A DNA stretch of 64,000 bases. Origin: Nematostella vectensis (Eukaryota; Cnidaria; Anthozoa; Actiniaria; Edwardsiidae). A program made the position numbers and the translations under genes. The stretch is taken from contig NC_064042.1 in the NCBI RefSeq assembly GCF_932526225.1, positions 13,525,040 through 13,589,039 on the forward strand. Reading direction: 5' to 3'. Shown piece by piece: positions 41,501 through 54,400 of this stretch. The first letter of the stretch is position 1. Each line of letters starts with the position of its first letter. The notes beneath the pieces are model-generated. The model had not been told where the DNA came from, made no database searches, and worked only from the letters and a program-made list of their open reading frames with translations.

Positions 41501-44500
41501 AAATTAAAATTTACTACTCATATCTTTTGCGATATGGATACGAGAGTAAACTCTTATTCAAACACATTCACTCAAGTCAGGTGAATTTGTACAAGAAACG
41601 TTGTTTAAATGGAACCATACACATTATTCACAATGTTTACACATACAGCAGAGTTGAGAGTTTGAAATTAATAAAAGTACCTTGGGTAGGACGGACTTGA
41701 GAAGTTGTACAGCAGCCTTGGCTTGGAGGGAGTCTTTTCCGTAACGATTGCGTATCATCTACAGTGAAACATCATACAAGAAAGTAAATTGGGGTTCAGA
41801 GTAATAGAAAAATATGTCATGCTAACTGAAACGTTCAGAATGTACTACTGGCTGTCTACAAACAAGTCAACAACGCATTTCAAAACTTTCCCATGAAGAT
41901 TGTTTCTTCAAATACCGATAATTTTTGGGTTGTTTCGCGAAACAGGCACCTGGAGGTATATTCCAATGTCGATCTTTTTAAAATGTTTCAATCAAAACGC
42001 TCTTTACAAACATAACAACTTTGGAAACGGAACACACCTTGAGGGAGGAGACAGTTAGAGTGATGACGTCAGGGATACCATCAGAGGTGAGTTTAGGATT
42101 GCTTTTGAGCTGTTTTAACAGAAATAAAGATTAACAACACGAATGTCCAGTAAGTTCTAATGTGTGTGCCTTTATTAGGAACAAAAAAGGTCCAGGAATG
42201 CTTGTGAAAGACACACAAGGTACTGTATGAAGTTTTCTTTACTACCTTCTCAAGGGCATCCGACATCATTTGGATTTCAGCAAACAACAAAAAATCCTCC
42301 TGAAAATACAAGTTCCAACCTAGTCAGTATAGCTCGAAAGACTGCAGACAAGTTAAAGATATAAGATGGTCTGCATAGGCGCTTGAAACGTTTAAAGAAT
42401 TCAACAGAGGGTTGAAGTAAATGTTGAGCACCTCTCTCTGAACAGCTGTTTTCAAAGAAATGTTAAACATAAATTTCAAGCATGCGTTGATTTATTTCCT
42501 TCCGTTTGAGTCCCAAGTGTGGCTAGGGTTGATTTTCAACGTAAAATTTCAATACCCAAATTTATTTCCCATCGTTTGTTTAAGGTACTATGGTGGCCAC
42601 TAAATGGTGACACCGCTTCTCAGTTTACATCTTCCAAAGTTAAAGCCGCATTGTCACCAGTTTTTTATCCGATGATTTTTAACGGAAAACGCGAAAACTA
42701 TTTCAAAATATTGAAAGCAGTGCGTTTATTGGAAGTTTCTTTGAGGATGTGATTGATAATATAGAGTTGATGGCCTGTTTAATATTTCGGATTTTAATAG
42801 ATTCTTTTGTCTTTTAACGGTTGATGTTTCCGTCGGACCTCCGGAAGTAAACTGGTGACAATGCGGCTTTAAGGGTTGGCGCTAGCGAGGCACACACCAT
42901 ACCTGCTTCTCTATGTCAAAGACAGCCTTTTCTTGCCCTGGTAGTGAGACAGTGAATACCCCAGCAGATTTTGAGAATGAAACACCTGAAAGAACCACCA
43001 GCATATGCATGTAACTAATATTTTTCTTATAGTTTTACTCAGTCTCGAAACTCACCTTGACCAAACGATGCTTTCTCAAACTTAGCCAAAAACTGTAAAA
43101 GGGTAAAAACGAAATTACATCTGCAATAAAGTCAAGTTGCCAACACAGTACTCTTTTTCTTATTACTTTCTTATGTGGTGTGGGTTTTAGAGTACCCTTA
43201 CATACATGGAAACCTGCTTGGTTTACATGTATCCAATCTATGAAACTGAAAGCTAGTTCAAGTTGGTAATGAGTTTCACTTAATAGTGTTTCATTGAAGT
43301 ACTGTATCTAAAGGCTCAAAGATATGTATAGTTCAAGTTGCAGAGAGTTTGAGCTATCTGGGTTCCAATGTTGTGGTAAGTGTACAAACCTGTGCTTTAG
43401 AGCACTGCATGTCAGCAAATATACCAGCATTGTCATCATCGGTAAGCATAAATTTCTCAGGTTTCTGCCTCCAGACAAATGTATGGCTATTTTCACCAAA
43501 ACCAGAGCCCAGGCCAGCCATCTAAAGGGAGATTATGTTTTAGTCCCATGTAACAACAGGGAGCGTAAACCCGTGCAAGGGGAGCAATAAGGGGAGCAAT
43601 AGAAGCTCCGGGAAAAAACAAACAAACAAACAAGAGATGACTTGCCATTTCACTGCTTGAGATAGACAATGTTAGGGGCTTTCCTGAGAACATCTTTGAG
43701 ACGCGGGCTGCCAAGGTTTCACCTTCGGCATTAGCTGTTGACAGGATGTCAGACAAGCCAGGAGCAGACTCAGTCTGCATATAAACAATAAAGAAACAGT
43801 ACACAAGTTACCTTATTGTTTGGGAAATTTCATGTACTAAATGAAACATGAAGAGTTAGAAATGAGTTCAGATTTTTTTTTCTGAACGCCTAGGTAAGCT
43901 GAATTGTTCAGGAATCCCATGGGGACTTATACAGACTGCTATATCAGATGCATTGTGCTGCATGAGAGAGCTTTATGTGGGCCTGTAATATATGTATGTG
44001 ACTCTGACTTGACAAGAAGGGACTGTAATCTGAGTTCTAAGGGACACAAGAGCCCTAATAATAAGACCAAAATTGTGTTATGTTGGACATACCTCTTGCA
44101 CAGGAAAGGAGGCTTTAGCTGGTAGTTCAAACTTGTCACCTGAGGAAAATAGTAAGATAGTCATATTAAAGAGCCTTTTTCACCAAATTAAGATATCACC
44201 ATAGATTATCCAAATAAGCCAATGAAAATGAATGCTATCTCATACTTAGTATGCTGCTATCAAAATGGTGATAGATTAGAGACTCTTAGAGAAGGGTTTG
44301 ACAAATTTACTGTAAATGGTTGTGGTTGTAATTGGTTGGCTTTGTAAATATGGAGATAGGAAGACTTAGACTAAGATAGACTTTTTTGGGGGTAACAATG
44401 TCTAAACAGATAGTTTACAGGGCCGTAGCAGGGGGTAGGGCATTGGGGGCACATGCCACACCCATTATTTTAAAGTGTAAGGAAATGACCAGTAGGGGTG

Positions 44501-47500
44501 TGGCTTTTTTTGTAACGTGCCCCGTCCAAATATTTTGAGGCCTGCTACAGGTCTGTGGAAACAGCAGCATTTAGCATGCAATGATTTGTATTAATTGGGC
44601 CACCCTTCATTGAAGGATCAACTCACCTTTGGTCACGCCATCAACAGATATCAAGATGTTAGCCTTGGGGCGTCTGAAGATATCCCCAGCGAGAAGACCA
44701 GCCCACTGTATGTCCTGCCAAGAGTGCATAAAGAACAATGACGTTATTAATTTACTTCACATACTGTATCCATAAACCTAGCATTCCAGTAACTGTCTAC
44801 TGTAGCCAGGGCTCTGGAATTACGCCTTGTGCGGAAGCGCGTAATTTGGCTTTCTCCGCGTAATCTACAAATTTCCGGGTAATCCTGCGTAATTTGGCTA
44901 AATTTTGAAATACAAAACATTTAAGTGCACAGCTGATGTGTATTTTTTAGGGTTCTTACCTCTATTTCTCGTAAAAAAGACAGATATTCTTCGTAAGAGT
45001 GCGATATTTCGAACTGAATTTCGAAAACAAATAAAATGACTAGGCGTTCTTTGCTAAACTGTGAAGGCCTAGGACTAGTAATAAAAAACCTTTTTTAATT
45101 GGCTGGTGGCTAGGAGCCAATGAAAACTCGCCTAAGATATTTTTGGCAAAAAATTAAACTTTTCAAGTTATTTCGTGCTTTCCTTCGGTACAAAATGTAG
45201 TTTGGGCATAACAGTTGATATTCTGTGTAATTTAGAGCGTCATTCAGTAAAGAATCCCTCAAAATTTTGATTTTTAAAGAAAAATGTATTGCAAAATCCT
45301 GCATAATTTAGCGCGTAATGATTGATTTTCCCGGGTAATTTAGCAAAGAATCCCGCGTGTAGCTTGAACCTCTGAAATGATTCCATAATAGAAAGACCAA
45401 GGCAGGTAACAAGGTAAAAGAGTTAATTTAGGTACTGCACAAGATAAAAATTCTGGACTCTTGGATGAAAAGTGAGGTTCAAAATTATGGACTCTTGGAT
45501 GAAAAGTGAGGTAAGGCCATTAATCCTTATTTACTAAGACAATCAGTTATCCATCAGATACAAAGAATGTGTATTATCGCTAAAACGAAAGTCACTTGGG
45601 TTACAAAATAGTCAACTAATGAATGCAATGCTATTTGATGAACATGAGGATATGCTTGCTTCATGGTTTGCACGACCTGAAATGACTTTTATTATATAGA
45701 GAATATTGTTGTATCAAGTATTATACGTTATATTGAGGTCCCACTTTATTTGCATCAATTCCATAGCATAAGATGTTCAAAGCACAGACGTAATATAGGG
45801 TTTTGTCTTCATGCAAACTTTTAAATTCTAACTATGCAACCAAAAAAATTTAAAGGGGCAGTAGCACCAATAGCGGCATTTTTCGGTTACCCCCATTTTT
45901 TATTACATTTTTTGAAAGCCCTCAACTTCAATATTGTTTATGCCAAGTTTAAAAAAAATTCTGGGTAGTAGAACTATTTCAAAGGAAAAACCTTAAGCTC
46001 TAACATACACCTATTTCAAATAAGGTTGCCCTCGAGAATCTGTGTGTCGTAACCTGCGGTGGTTCATGGGTTGTGTATAAATGGTTGGACCCTTGTATCT
46101 GAAGCCTATGTGAATGTTCATAAGAATTTAAACAAGACTTCTACAGCTTTCAAAACCTGGATTTGTATTTCATCAACGCTTATTAGCTTATTTACTTTGT
46201 ACCCATGAACCACCGCTGGTTACAATACACAGATTCTCCGAGTGCAACCTTATTTGAAATAGTTGTATAACTAGTAATTCTGCTGTTTCTTTATTGTTTT
46301 TTGTCACCTTAGGTACTGTAATGCCCAAAGCAAGGGAGAGGATACTTGACACTTCATGAGAGGGAATCTCGCCAGCATTTTTTAGAAATGAGACATAATG
46401 AGGGGCACTGGCGATGAAAACCCTTGAGGCCGATTCAGTCTGAAACAGAAAAAAACATTCAGAAATTGCACTATTATCAAAACAAAGGGTGAGGTCAATA
46501 TAACTGCTCCCCAAAACCCTCTCCACATCATCATCTTGGATAAATCTAAAGTCAATATATGGATCATGTCCCAAGAGCTTCATACCTTCTCTGCTTCCTG
46601 GATTATAAATGCTTTATGCGGATCACCAGAGATACCATAGGTCCCTAAAAAGAGGAAAACAATGTTTAATTCCCCTTTTATTTCTTGTGAGTTCAATGTT
46701 TCAATAATGGTACAGTTTGATTGGCATGTTCTTTTGCAATGGTGTTCTCATAATGCATCATTTGGTAGTCCTAGGTACCACAGCCAAAACACCAAGGACA
46801 AAGAAAGGTCAAGTAATCAGGATGTACAGGGGTGGGGGAAGGGTGCACAGACATAACATACACCTATTTAAAAAAAACATCGTCATTGCATACTGCAAAT
46901 GTTGATTGTCAAATAACTGCTCTGCGACTCAAAATATTTGTTCAAATTCAGAAAAATATAATAAAAACATATGACTATCTATTAATTGTAATTAATATAT
47001 GGTTCTGACACCGCTTGAGTTTATTTATCACCTTTATTTTTACAAATAATTACCACCCATAAACATCTTTCGATGGTAGAACTGCCATTTGGCAATTGCC
47101 ATTCGCCGTTGGCGCTGACAACCTTATTTGAAATAGGTGGATAAAGAAAGTAAAATGCAAAAACCTGTGATTCTATGGAAAACAAAGACAATATTTGGTG
47201 ATAAAGGGGAAAATGGAAATGTCTCTTTAACCAATGAATGAATTAATAAGCAATGTTACACATACGAAATTTCTAGCTACGATTATGAGGAGCCATAAGT
47301 GGCTTTTCACATGAGTCGCATTGGTGATCGTTGATTTTGTTCACATTGATCATTCATTAGTTCTCATAAATCACATTTTCGCCACAACAGAGACTTCCTA
47401 GTTATTCTCGACCAAATCGAATCCTTCCGGTTACATTGACAATTATGAGCGACAAGCCATGATAAAAAAAAAGTATAACAGCTAAAGGATGAATTATAAA

Positions 47501-47822
47501 AAAAATATATTGACAAAATAATCTGAACTTGTAAAAATAATATTTACCAAGATTATATAATATACAACATTTTTTATACTTTGCCCTGAAATGAAAAAAA
47601 AGGATCTAGATCACAGAACAGAACAGTCGCAAGTTTATTGTCATCAAAAGAAACCTTGCTGCTGAAATAGATCATGACTATTTATGACGAGAAAAATTAT
47701 TTGAATCGAAGCAATGATAATTACTTCATGTTCTTAGATCAAACACACAGTGATTTCTTACCCGAAAGGCAAAGAAATATCGCGAAAATGTTACGACAGA
47801 CCAACATCGCCCGAGACGCCAT
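38546..47822 (-). CDS. ATP6AP2: renin receptor / V-ATPase accessory protein 2
   Basis: Type I membrane protein needed for V-ATPase assembly and linked to Wnt signalling. Exons: 47822-47762, 46644-46586, 46439-46308, 44714-44627, 44139-44093, 43774-43646, 43521-43390, 43092-43056, 42985-42903, 42299-42246, 42109-42038, 41758-41681, 41081-41011, 40583-40457, 39774-39703, 39244-39173, 38746-38546. All phases join, giving about 504 residues against 350 in human. Exon 1 encodes a signal peptide (MASRAMLVCRNIFAIFLCLS). IQWAGLLAGDIFRRP matches the conserved N-terminal segment. The C-terminus matches strongly: NPLNLAYNY, one TM at about residues 461-484, WYMDPGRDSIIYRMTSQ. RKRR at 425-428 is in the position of the furin-processed site. 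The intron after exon 6 starts with GC. Exons 14 and 15 are placed from phase and splice sites only. Most luminal exons are weakly conserved. Confidence 0.93.
39304..39545. mobile_element. 242-bp fold-back MITE in ATP6AP2 intron 15
   Basis: The ends are TAGCCTGCTTGCAGGCG and its exact reverse complement CGCCTGCAAGCAGGCTA. Inside, GGTTATCATCGCGGAAAACC and CTCTCCGCTCGATGATCGGG are mirrored by ATCATCGAACGGAGAGGG and TTTTCCGCGATGATAACCGAG. The right-hand segment is duplicated in tandem (52-bp spacing, near 39431 and 39483). The long frames on both strands come from the palindrome. Confidence 0.9.
41127..41420. repeat. about 34-bp tandem repeat in ATP6AP2 intron 12
   Basis: Roughly nine imperfect copies of CACACTTTCAACAACGGCAT followed by TATTTCAGACAAG, with length variation from 31 to 37 bp. 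It begins about 45 bases upstream of the exon that starts at 41081 (minus strand), within the intron before it. Confidence 0.85.
44417..44557. mobile_element. 141-bp fold-back element in ATP6AP2 intron 4
   Basis: The left end is ACAGGGCCGTAGCAGGGGG and the right end CCTGCTACAGGTCTGTGG pairs with it imperfectly. Similar CTACAGGCCTG / CTACGGGCCT ends occur near 7090, 35510 and 36890, so this is a family. Confidence 0.6.
46005..46268. mobile_element. 264-bp MITE in ATP6AP2 intron 3
   Basis: The left arm starts ATACACCTATTTCAAATAAGG and continues into TTGCCCTCGAGAATCTGTGT, GTCGTAACCTGCGGTGG and TTCATGGG. The right arm is the inverse, ending GCAACCTTATTTGAAATAGT. Arms are about 65 bp. It stops 40 bases short of the exon at 46439-46308. 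A second pair of similar ends (ACACCTATTTAAAA near 46860, CCTTATTTGAAATAGGTGGA near 47125) marks a related element. Confidence 0.85.
46858..47146. mobile_element. related but decayed MITE in ATP6AP2 intron 1
   Basis: The ends resemble those of the element at 46005-46268 (CATACACCTATTTA at the left, AACCTTATTTGAAATAGGTG at the right). The interior does not fold clearly. Confidence 0.4.
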
Positions 47823-48439
47823 CTTGGTTCGGTGAGAGTCCCGTGATCCTACGCTGAACTGAATCGCTGGCTCAAAACAGGAAAGTCGAGTAGAGAGAAT
47901 CGTATCTGTAAGAAATCTTGCAACTAAGTTATATTTTGCTAAAAATATATAGCATTACAAGAAACAAAAATATTTATATGTCTTAAAAGTGGTACGCCAT
48001 TTAGATTTAATAGAGCGAGTAATACGAGAATCGACAGTCCAGTGCTTCAAAGGTAGAACTTACGTACTGATCACAATAGATATTCTTACAAAGTCTCGTG
48101 ACGTCATATTTAGGGAAAGATCTCGCCAGAAAAGTGACCCGTCAAGTCCGATGTGTTGTCTAAGGACGTAGTTTGCGAGTACGTCCCGCGTTTCCTTGCA
48201 GGAATGCCGAGCGACAATGACTTGAGGAAATGTGAGGTTCCAGACTCACATGTGAATACTCAAGGGACCCCACACCAAGATCCAAACACACTAGCGTAAG
48301 AGAACTTGCTGTGACGATGATCGCTTTGCGACCTCATATCTACCTACGCTAGCTAGGCTCTCCTCTTGCAAACGTAGCTGACTTGTGTGCCATTTATCTT
48401 TAAAGGCAACCATCAAAAACAGGAGATCGCAGATTTAAT
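47823..48439. promoter_or_regulatory. shared divergent promoter region, ATP6AP2 / large + strand gene
   Basis: The two start codons are 617 bases apart on opposite strands with no gene between. The ATP6AP2 start sits in CCAAGATGGCGTC, close to the YY1-type initiator motif. No TATA box was placed. Confidence 0.45.
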
Positions 48440-51400
48440 ATGGAGGATGTGGAAGATGGAATGAAGGCGTCAGTATGCAGGGTACGTTAGCAGTGGAAGA
48501 GTGATCTTTTTAAATGCGTGTTCAATGGAAAGACAACGTTGCACGGACCATGCGTTATTCTAAAAGGCTGTCCGTACTTTCATTTGGGCGATTTGTTTGT
48601 AGTGAAGCAAGTTCGTGCGAATGTTGGTCTTTCCTCTGAATAACAATAGACCGTTCTTTAGGTAGGAGGGTAGTTTTATTGGTTAGGGTAACCATTGTTG
48701 CTGCAGTGTCGGAAATTCTACGACACACTCGTGTTGAAGAGCTGTGATGGCGCGTCCTATAGATGCATCGTAGTTCTACGGTACCCGCGATGTTCGAGCT
48801 CGCAAATCTCGAACGACAACGTTCGCAACCAAAGTTAAGGGAATACTTTTAAAACGCAAAAATAAAGCTAACCAATGCTGTGCAAGGCGTTTTATATTGG
48901 GGCTACTTCAGTTAAGGAAAGGGCAATGGTTTAACCTCCTAAGACTATTACTGGTCTTCCTTTGCCGTAGTGTATGAACTCGAAGGCGGCTGCTACCTTG
49001 CCTGAAAATACGACTGTCCGCTTGTCAATCATCGAGGCAACCTCCAATTAGATCGTTTCTTGTGGCCAAACTTTGTTTCTCCCGGCTACGACTAGAGCTT
49101 TCGTTTCTCCGGACTCGATCCGGACGGCCATCGTACAGGGCACAACGCTAGTCCTACATGTCTAATAAATATTATCTGGAAATTTGAAATATAAAATATT
49201 GACGTGGACAGGTATACTTTGATATTTTAAGAACAACATACTTTCACTTGATTTGGGAAATTAGGTTCGTTTTTTTAGTGGTACAGGAAAATCCATGAGT
49301 TGCAAAATGGTCCTTGCTAAAAAGCGTTCCGTTGTTCAAGTCATTGTGAAAATTTACGATGTTCAAACCAAGACCTCCATCTAGCGAGGCTATCAATTCA
49401 ATGTTCCCGCTTCTTATGACGAGGCACATCATCATTCGAAGTCCCTTTTTAAAATTAGGATATTCAACAACCGAAACAGTTCCCCAGTGAGTAGCGTTAG
49501 TATCGTGTTGGGTCACAGTCTAAGATAATTCTTCTCGTTCCATTCGAATAGACAATACGTTTTTTTTTTAATCAATGAATGGGCTTTTTATAAACGCGGA
49601 AACGTGGGATTTGAATCTAGTTATGTCTTTACGTAACCCTTTACTGGATCCTAGTTTTGTTTAGATTGTAAATCACGTTATGACTAAAGTCACATTTGTA
49701 TTTTAGCCGATGTCTATAAAAGCAATACCCACTGTTAGATACCAAGCGTTTCTCATTAAAATAATGATAATGAGGCCTTGCCTCTTGGTTAAATTATTTT
49801 AGCATGAGTGTCTAGTCAATAATGACCACGTTTTCATAATTCTGTTTATCCTGAAATCTTTAGTATTATCATAAAATAACATTCATTGCCACTGCTTGTG
49901 TTCATTATGTTATCAAGTGTTCTACTAAACCTTCTACTAAACCTAGACCTAGTTCGATAGGTCAGTTGTACAGAGGTTTTGATTGCAGAGCAACTGGTTC
50001 AAACCCGGTTCAGGTGAACTTGGACCTTATCCCTCACAACTTGGATGACTCCATGTCCCAAAAGATAGCTTCTTTGGCCTGATGCACAAGGAGAGAAAAA
50101 TTTCACGCATCTGCTTTTGCCCAGTCTCACAAGGCTGAAAACTCACAGTGTGCAGAAGATGTTCATGAAGCCAAATTAGCTCTCACAAGCAACCTAGTCA
50201 AAATATATATAATGCTCTCCTGGTTGAGCTGTGAGTTCTTGGCCTTTCAAGGCAGTGAGCAAAGTGCACATCTGAAATTTCCCTCACTTTGTGCGCTAGG
50301 CTTAACCAAGCCATATTGTGGGTAAAGAACCACTTTAGAAGACTGAGTCCATTTTCAAGGAAAGGGAAGGGGGCACCAACACAAAGGAGGGGGGACCAAT
50401 ATATAAAACATATGGCCATGGGTAAGAGTGTGGCATTTAGCTCCCATAAATTTCTTCCATCTTTTTCCATCCTAAGAGGGAGGTGTTGGATTGGATCCTG
50501 TGTAGCAGCGCATTGTTGCTTTTGTAGGATAAGACCCCATATAGTTGCAAATCCAGAATAATTTTATGATTCATTTTGTTTCATTTTTTCTGCCTTGGTC
50601 TGTATTTGCTTGTGTCTGCATACTGACGTTCTTGTGTTATTACTAGACAGCCCCATTGTCATGGATTTTTAGAGGTGTCTTTCTCTTAAAGTGCTCTTGT
50701 CTTTTGAGAAAAAAAGTTATAGATGGTTGTTTATATGTGGATACTTTATAGCGCAAGTTTCTCTGTGGATAAGCTGACCTGTGCGTCACATGTACAACTG
50801 ACAACCCGTCAAAAGATACAGAGTTTTCCACACAATTTACAAATATGTGTAATTTAGTGTATACACACTGTCATTTTGAAGATGTTACTGAAGATGGTGC
50901 AATTGTGCCATATCTCTAGCATGGAGTTTGTGCTGTGTTATCTCTAAACATAGATATTCCCCTTTTTGCGTTTTAGAATTAAAACACCCAACCCTTTTGT
51001 GGATTGTAATGGGGTTAAGTAAAGCTGCACTGTATCCACGAGTTTGAGTGGTAGGGTGATTCGATTTCCTTTAAGCTGTTTTGTCCAAGCTCTTTTATAA
51101 ATTTTCTTTTGTGTTTGAGTTGACCTCTTCCAGCTAAGTTGTGTGGTTCCCCTTTTTTGCATAGTCTGGACGGTTTGTTATTTCTCTTTTCTGTTCATCT
51201 TATAATAGAGTCAAGTTTGCCATAATGAAACTGTTAAAAAGGGCAAAGAAGCAGTCAGCTCTTTTTTTTTTTTTTTGAGGATATTAATAAACCAGACCAG
51301 TCTGATCTGTGAAAGGATCCTCAGCCGTCCTCTAGAAATATGAAGAATGGTTAACTTATACACGAGTGCTTGTTTTGAGGACTCAGCACTAGGAAAAAAG

Positions 51401-54400
51401 CATTTTGCAAAACTTTATTTAGTTTTACAGGCCCCTAGACTGGGTTATGGACGCACGCTCGCGCAAACACAACATGTAATTTTTTCTTAGCTGAGAAGTA
51501 TCAAAATATCCGACTTTAACAGCCTCTGTCAGCCGTTATTTTGTCATCCTTGCAAAGGACCAAGTGTGAAAAAGCATCTATTTCCATCGGCTGATTTGGG
51601 AAAGCCAGTGCGAAATTTTCGATTATTTGGTAAATGATGAATAAGACTTTGTTTTTAGACGGTTATTTCGAGATTTTAACACATTATGTGCCTCCAATAT
51701 TAAACAACAACAAAAAACAGCCAAGGCAAGTGCTATTTGAGAATATCCTTAATTAAAGGCTAACTGGAAACGAAACGCAGCTTGTTCAATCTGTGACTTG
51801 AAAAAGCTTTTTATTAAGCTAAAGCCTGGATTGTAGTACCTATCACCAATACAAATATGCTTTACAGTTCAATACATATCAATAGCTATTCCGCACTTGT
51901 AATCTAAATTTCATGGCAATTTTATCAGACCTGTTTGTCCATTCCCTGCCTCCATTGTAACCTGAGTGTTGTGTTACAGGAATCACGAGATGATGTAACC
52001 GCTGTTCGTGCCAGGGGGACTAGGAACGTCTTTGAGTCGTTAAGGCAGCAACCATTTAAGAGGTAATAGAAAATAATACCCCCCCCCCCCCCCCCTTCCT
52101 CTGAGATGTTTTAGAGGTCGGACCGTGGCGAATTAACGTACTCAAAATTAGCCTGACAAATTGGCGCTTTGACGGTAAAATCTCTCATATAAGCACATTT
52201 ATTAATAAATTATCCAAAATTACGAGTGTATATTGTCATTGAATTTTGCAGCTTTCGCCCGGTCGTCTTTTTTTTAAGAATAAATAAAGCGAAGTTGATC
52301 AGGACAAAATCCACACAAAAAAGCTAAAATCCTTGTATCCCGCCCTCCAGTGCTTGTTTTGTGACGACGGCCGTTATAAGAAATCGTGGCTTCTTTAGTA
52401 TCTCTTTCCTTGCGATTTATGATGCAATTTTTGTCGCATCACACGTTGCAGCGCGCGATAAAAAAAACATACATGAACCATATACCAATTGACTACAACT
52501 TTTTCCCGGCCGTAGAAAAAAAAAGGGATAGATCCTCTAACAATCTTATTCCACCGGATGAACGTTTTAGTTTTTTTTAAGTCTTACACCGGTTCAAATT
52601 TCTGTAATACAATTAAATCCCACACAATATTGCCACAAAATATTGTGCTTATATTTAACCATATTTTCACAGACAAGTACCCCAAGAAGGGATACAGGCA
52701 CGCACTCCTCTAGTCAACGGAGAACCGACTGAAAACCCGAGCCAACAGAGTTCAGACTCGAGAAATGAGGACATAACTGAACACGGAATCAATAACGCAT
52801 CGTTTACCATCGGCTCCGGGTCGGGCGCTGTCAACAGCAATACGTTAAGCTCGGTAAAAAGGTCGGGAACGGTCGGTACGTCGGGTATGGCTGACACTGC
52901 TGATTGTCTCCCGAACAGTGTTGATAGATCGAAGGAAGGTATTGAGATAGCAGTGGCAGGAACCGACGCCAGGCTTAGTACTCCGATTGTAGTCGATAAG
53001 ACGTCGCATCCCTCCGATGATGCTTTGGGTGGTGCCGTCAGCGAGATCAATAGGTTAACACCAAACGTCGGGAAATCACTCAAGGATAAACGAGTATCAA
53101 ACGCAAAAGTTTTTGATGGGATTCTCGGCAGAGCTCCGGACTCAACGACAGAAACTGCAAGGAGTTCGGCTGACTCATCTTCGAGGCAACTTAGTATTTT
53201 TGAGAAAGTTTCTTCAAATTCTCTTGTCGTGGAGAGGTCGGGAAAAACTGCTGATCAGAACTGCGTATCAGTCAATAGCACATCGACTGAAGTCAATACC
53301 TTGTCGAGACCCGACAGTACTACGCCAGGGGATTACGAGCAAGTCCGAGCAAGCTCGACGTATGATACGACGTTGGGGCTGGAACGCACGCAGACTCGTG
53401 AGTATTATTATTACAAAAGCCGAACATTATTAAGCACCGCGCAGACGTAAGCAACATGGCATGTTAACATCGATTCCGCATTTCCCAACAACAAACAGTA
53501 CCATGCAACATGATTCACAGTTGCTGTCCCAGCAACATGTTCTACAACTCATCTTTTAACACGAAGTGTAGCAAGGTAGCAAGGTAGCAAGGCTATGATG
53601 ACCCACTGATAACATCTCAACATCACGCAACACCGTGCAACATGACGCACTGATAACACCGCAACACCACGCAACATAAGACTCACACATAGCAAATCGT
53701 TATCCCTAAAGATACTGTGGTTTTTGTTGATAAAATTCGCTATGTGACAAACTAAAACTTGACCCACCCACCGTGCCAACAATAAAATGCACTCGCTTTG
53801 TTTTTCATTTTCAGAGACCCAACGAGTGCCAGTGACGTCACTTTCTCCCAACAAGTCTCTGTTTGAGCATCTCCGGACAAACTTCCGAAATCGAGCTGAA
53901 CAACCCGACAAAAAATCGACTGGAACCGGGTCAGGTTCGATTGAGAAAAGTAACGGAAGCTTGTTTAGTTCTGTATGTCTGAGTGGAGCCTCTAGCAGAG
54001 ATGAAGCAAAGAACGACAACAAATTGACTGAAACCGAGTCGGGTTCGATTTGGAAAACTGACGGAAGCTTGTTTAGCTCTGTATGTCGGAGTGAGGCCGA
54101 TAACGGAAATGAAGCAAAGAACGACAAGACATTATTTGAAACCGAGTCAGGTCCGATTGGGAAAACCGATGGAAGCTTTTTTAGCTCTGTGTGTCGGAGT
54201 GGGACCATTAACAGAAATGATGCAGCGAACGACAACAAATCGACAGAAACCGAGTCAGTTTCGATTGGGAAAACTAAGGGAAGCTTGTTTAGTTCTGTAT
54301 CTCAGAGTGGGACCGTTAACAGGAATGAATATGAAGCAACGAACGACAACGACCTAGAATCTACAGGTAAGCCTGTACTCAACTATGCGAGATATAGTTA

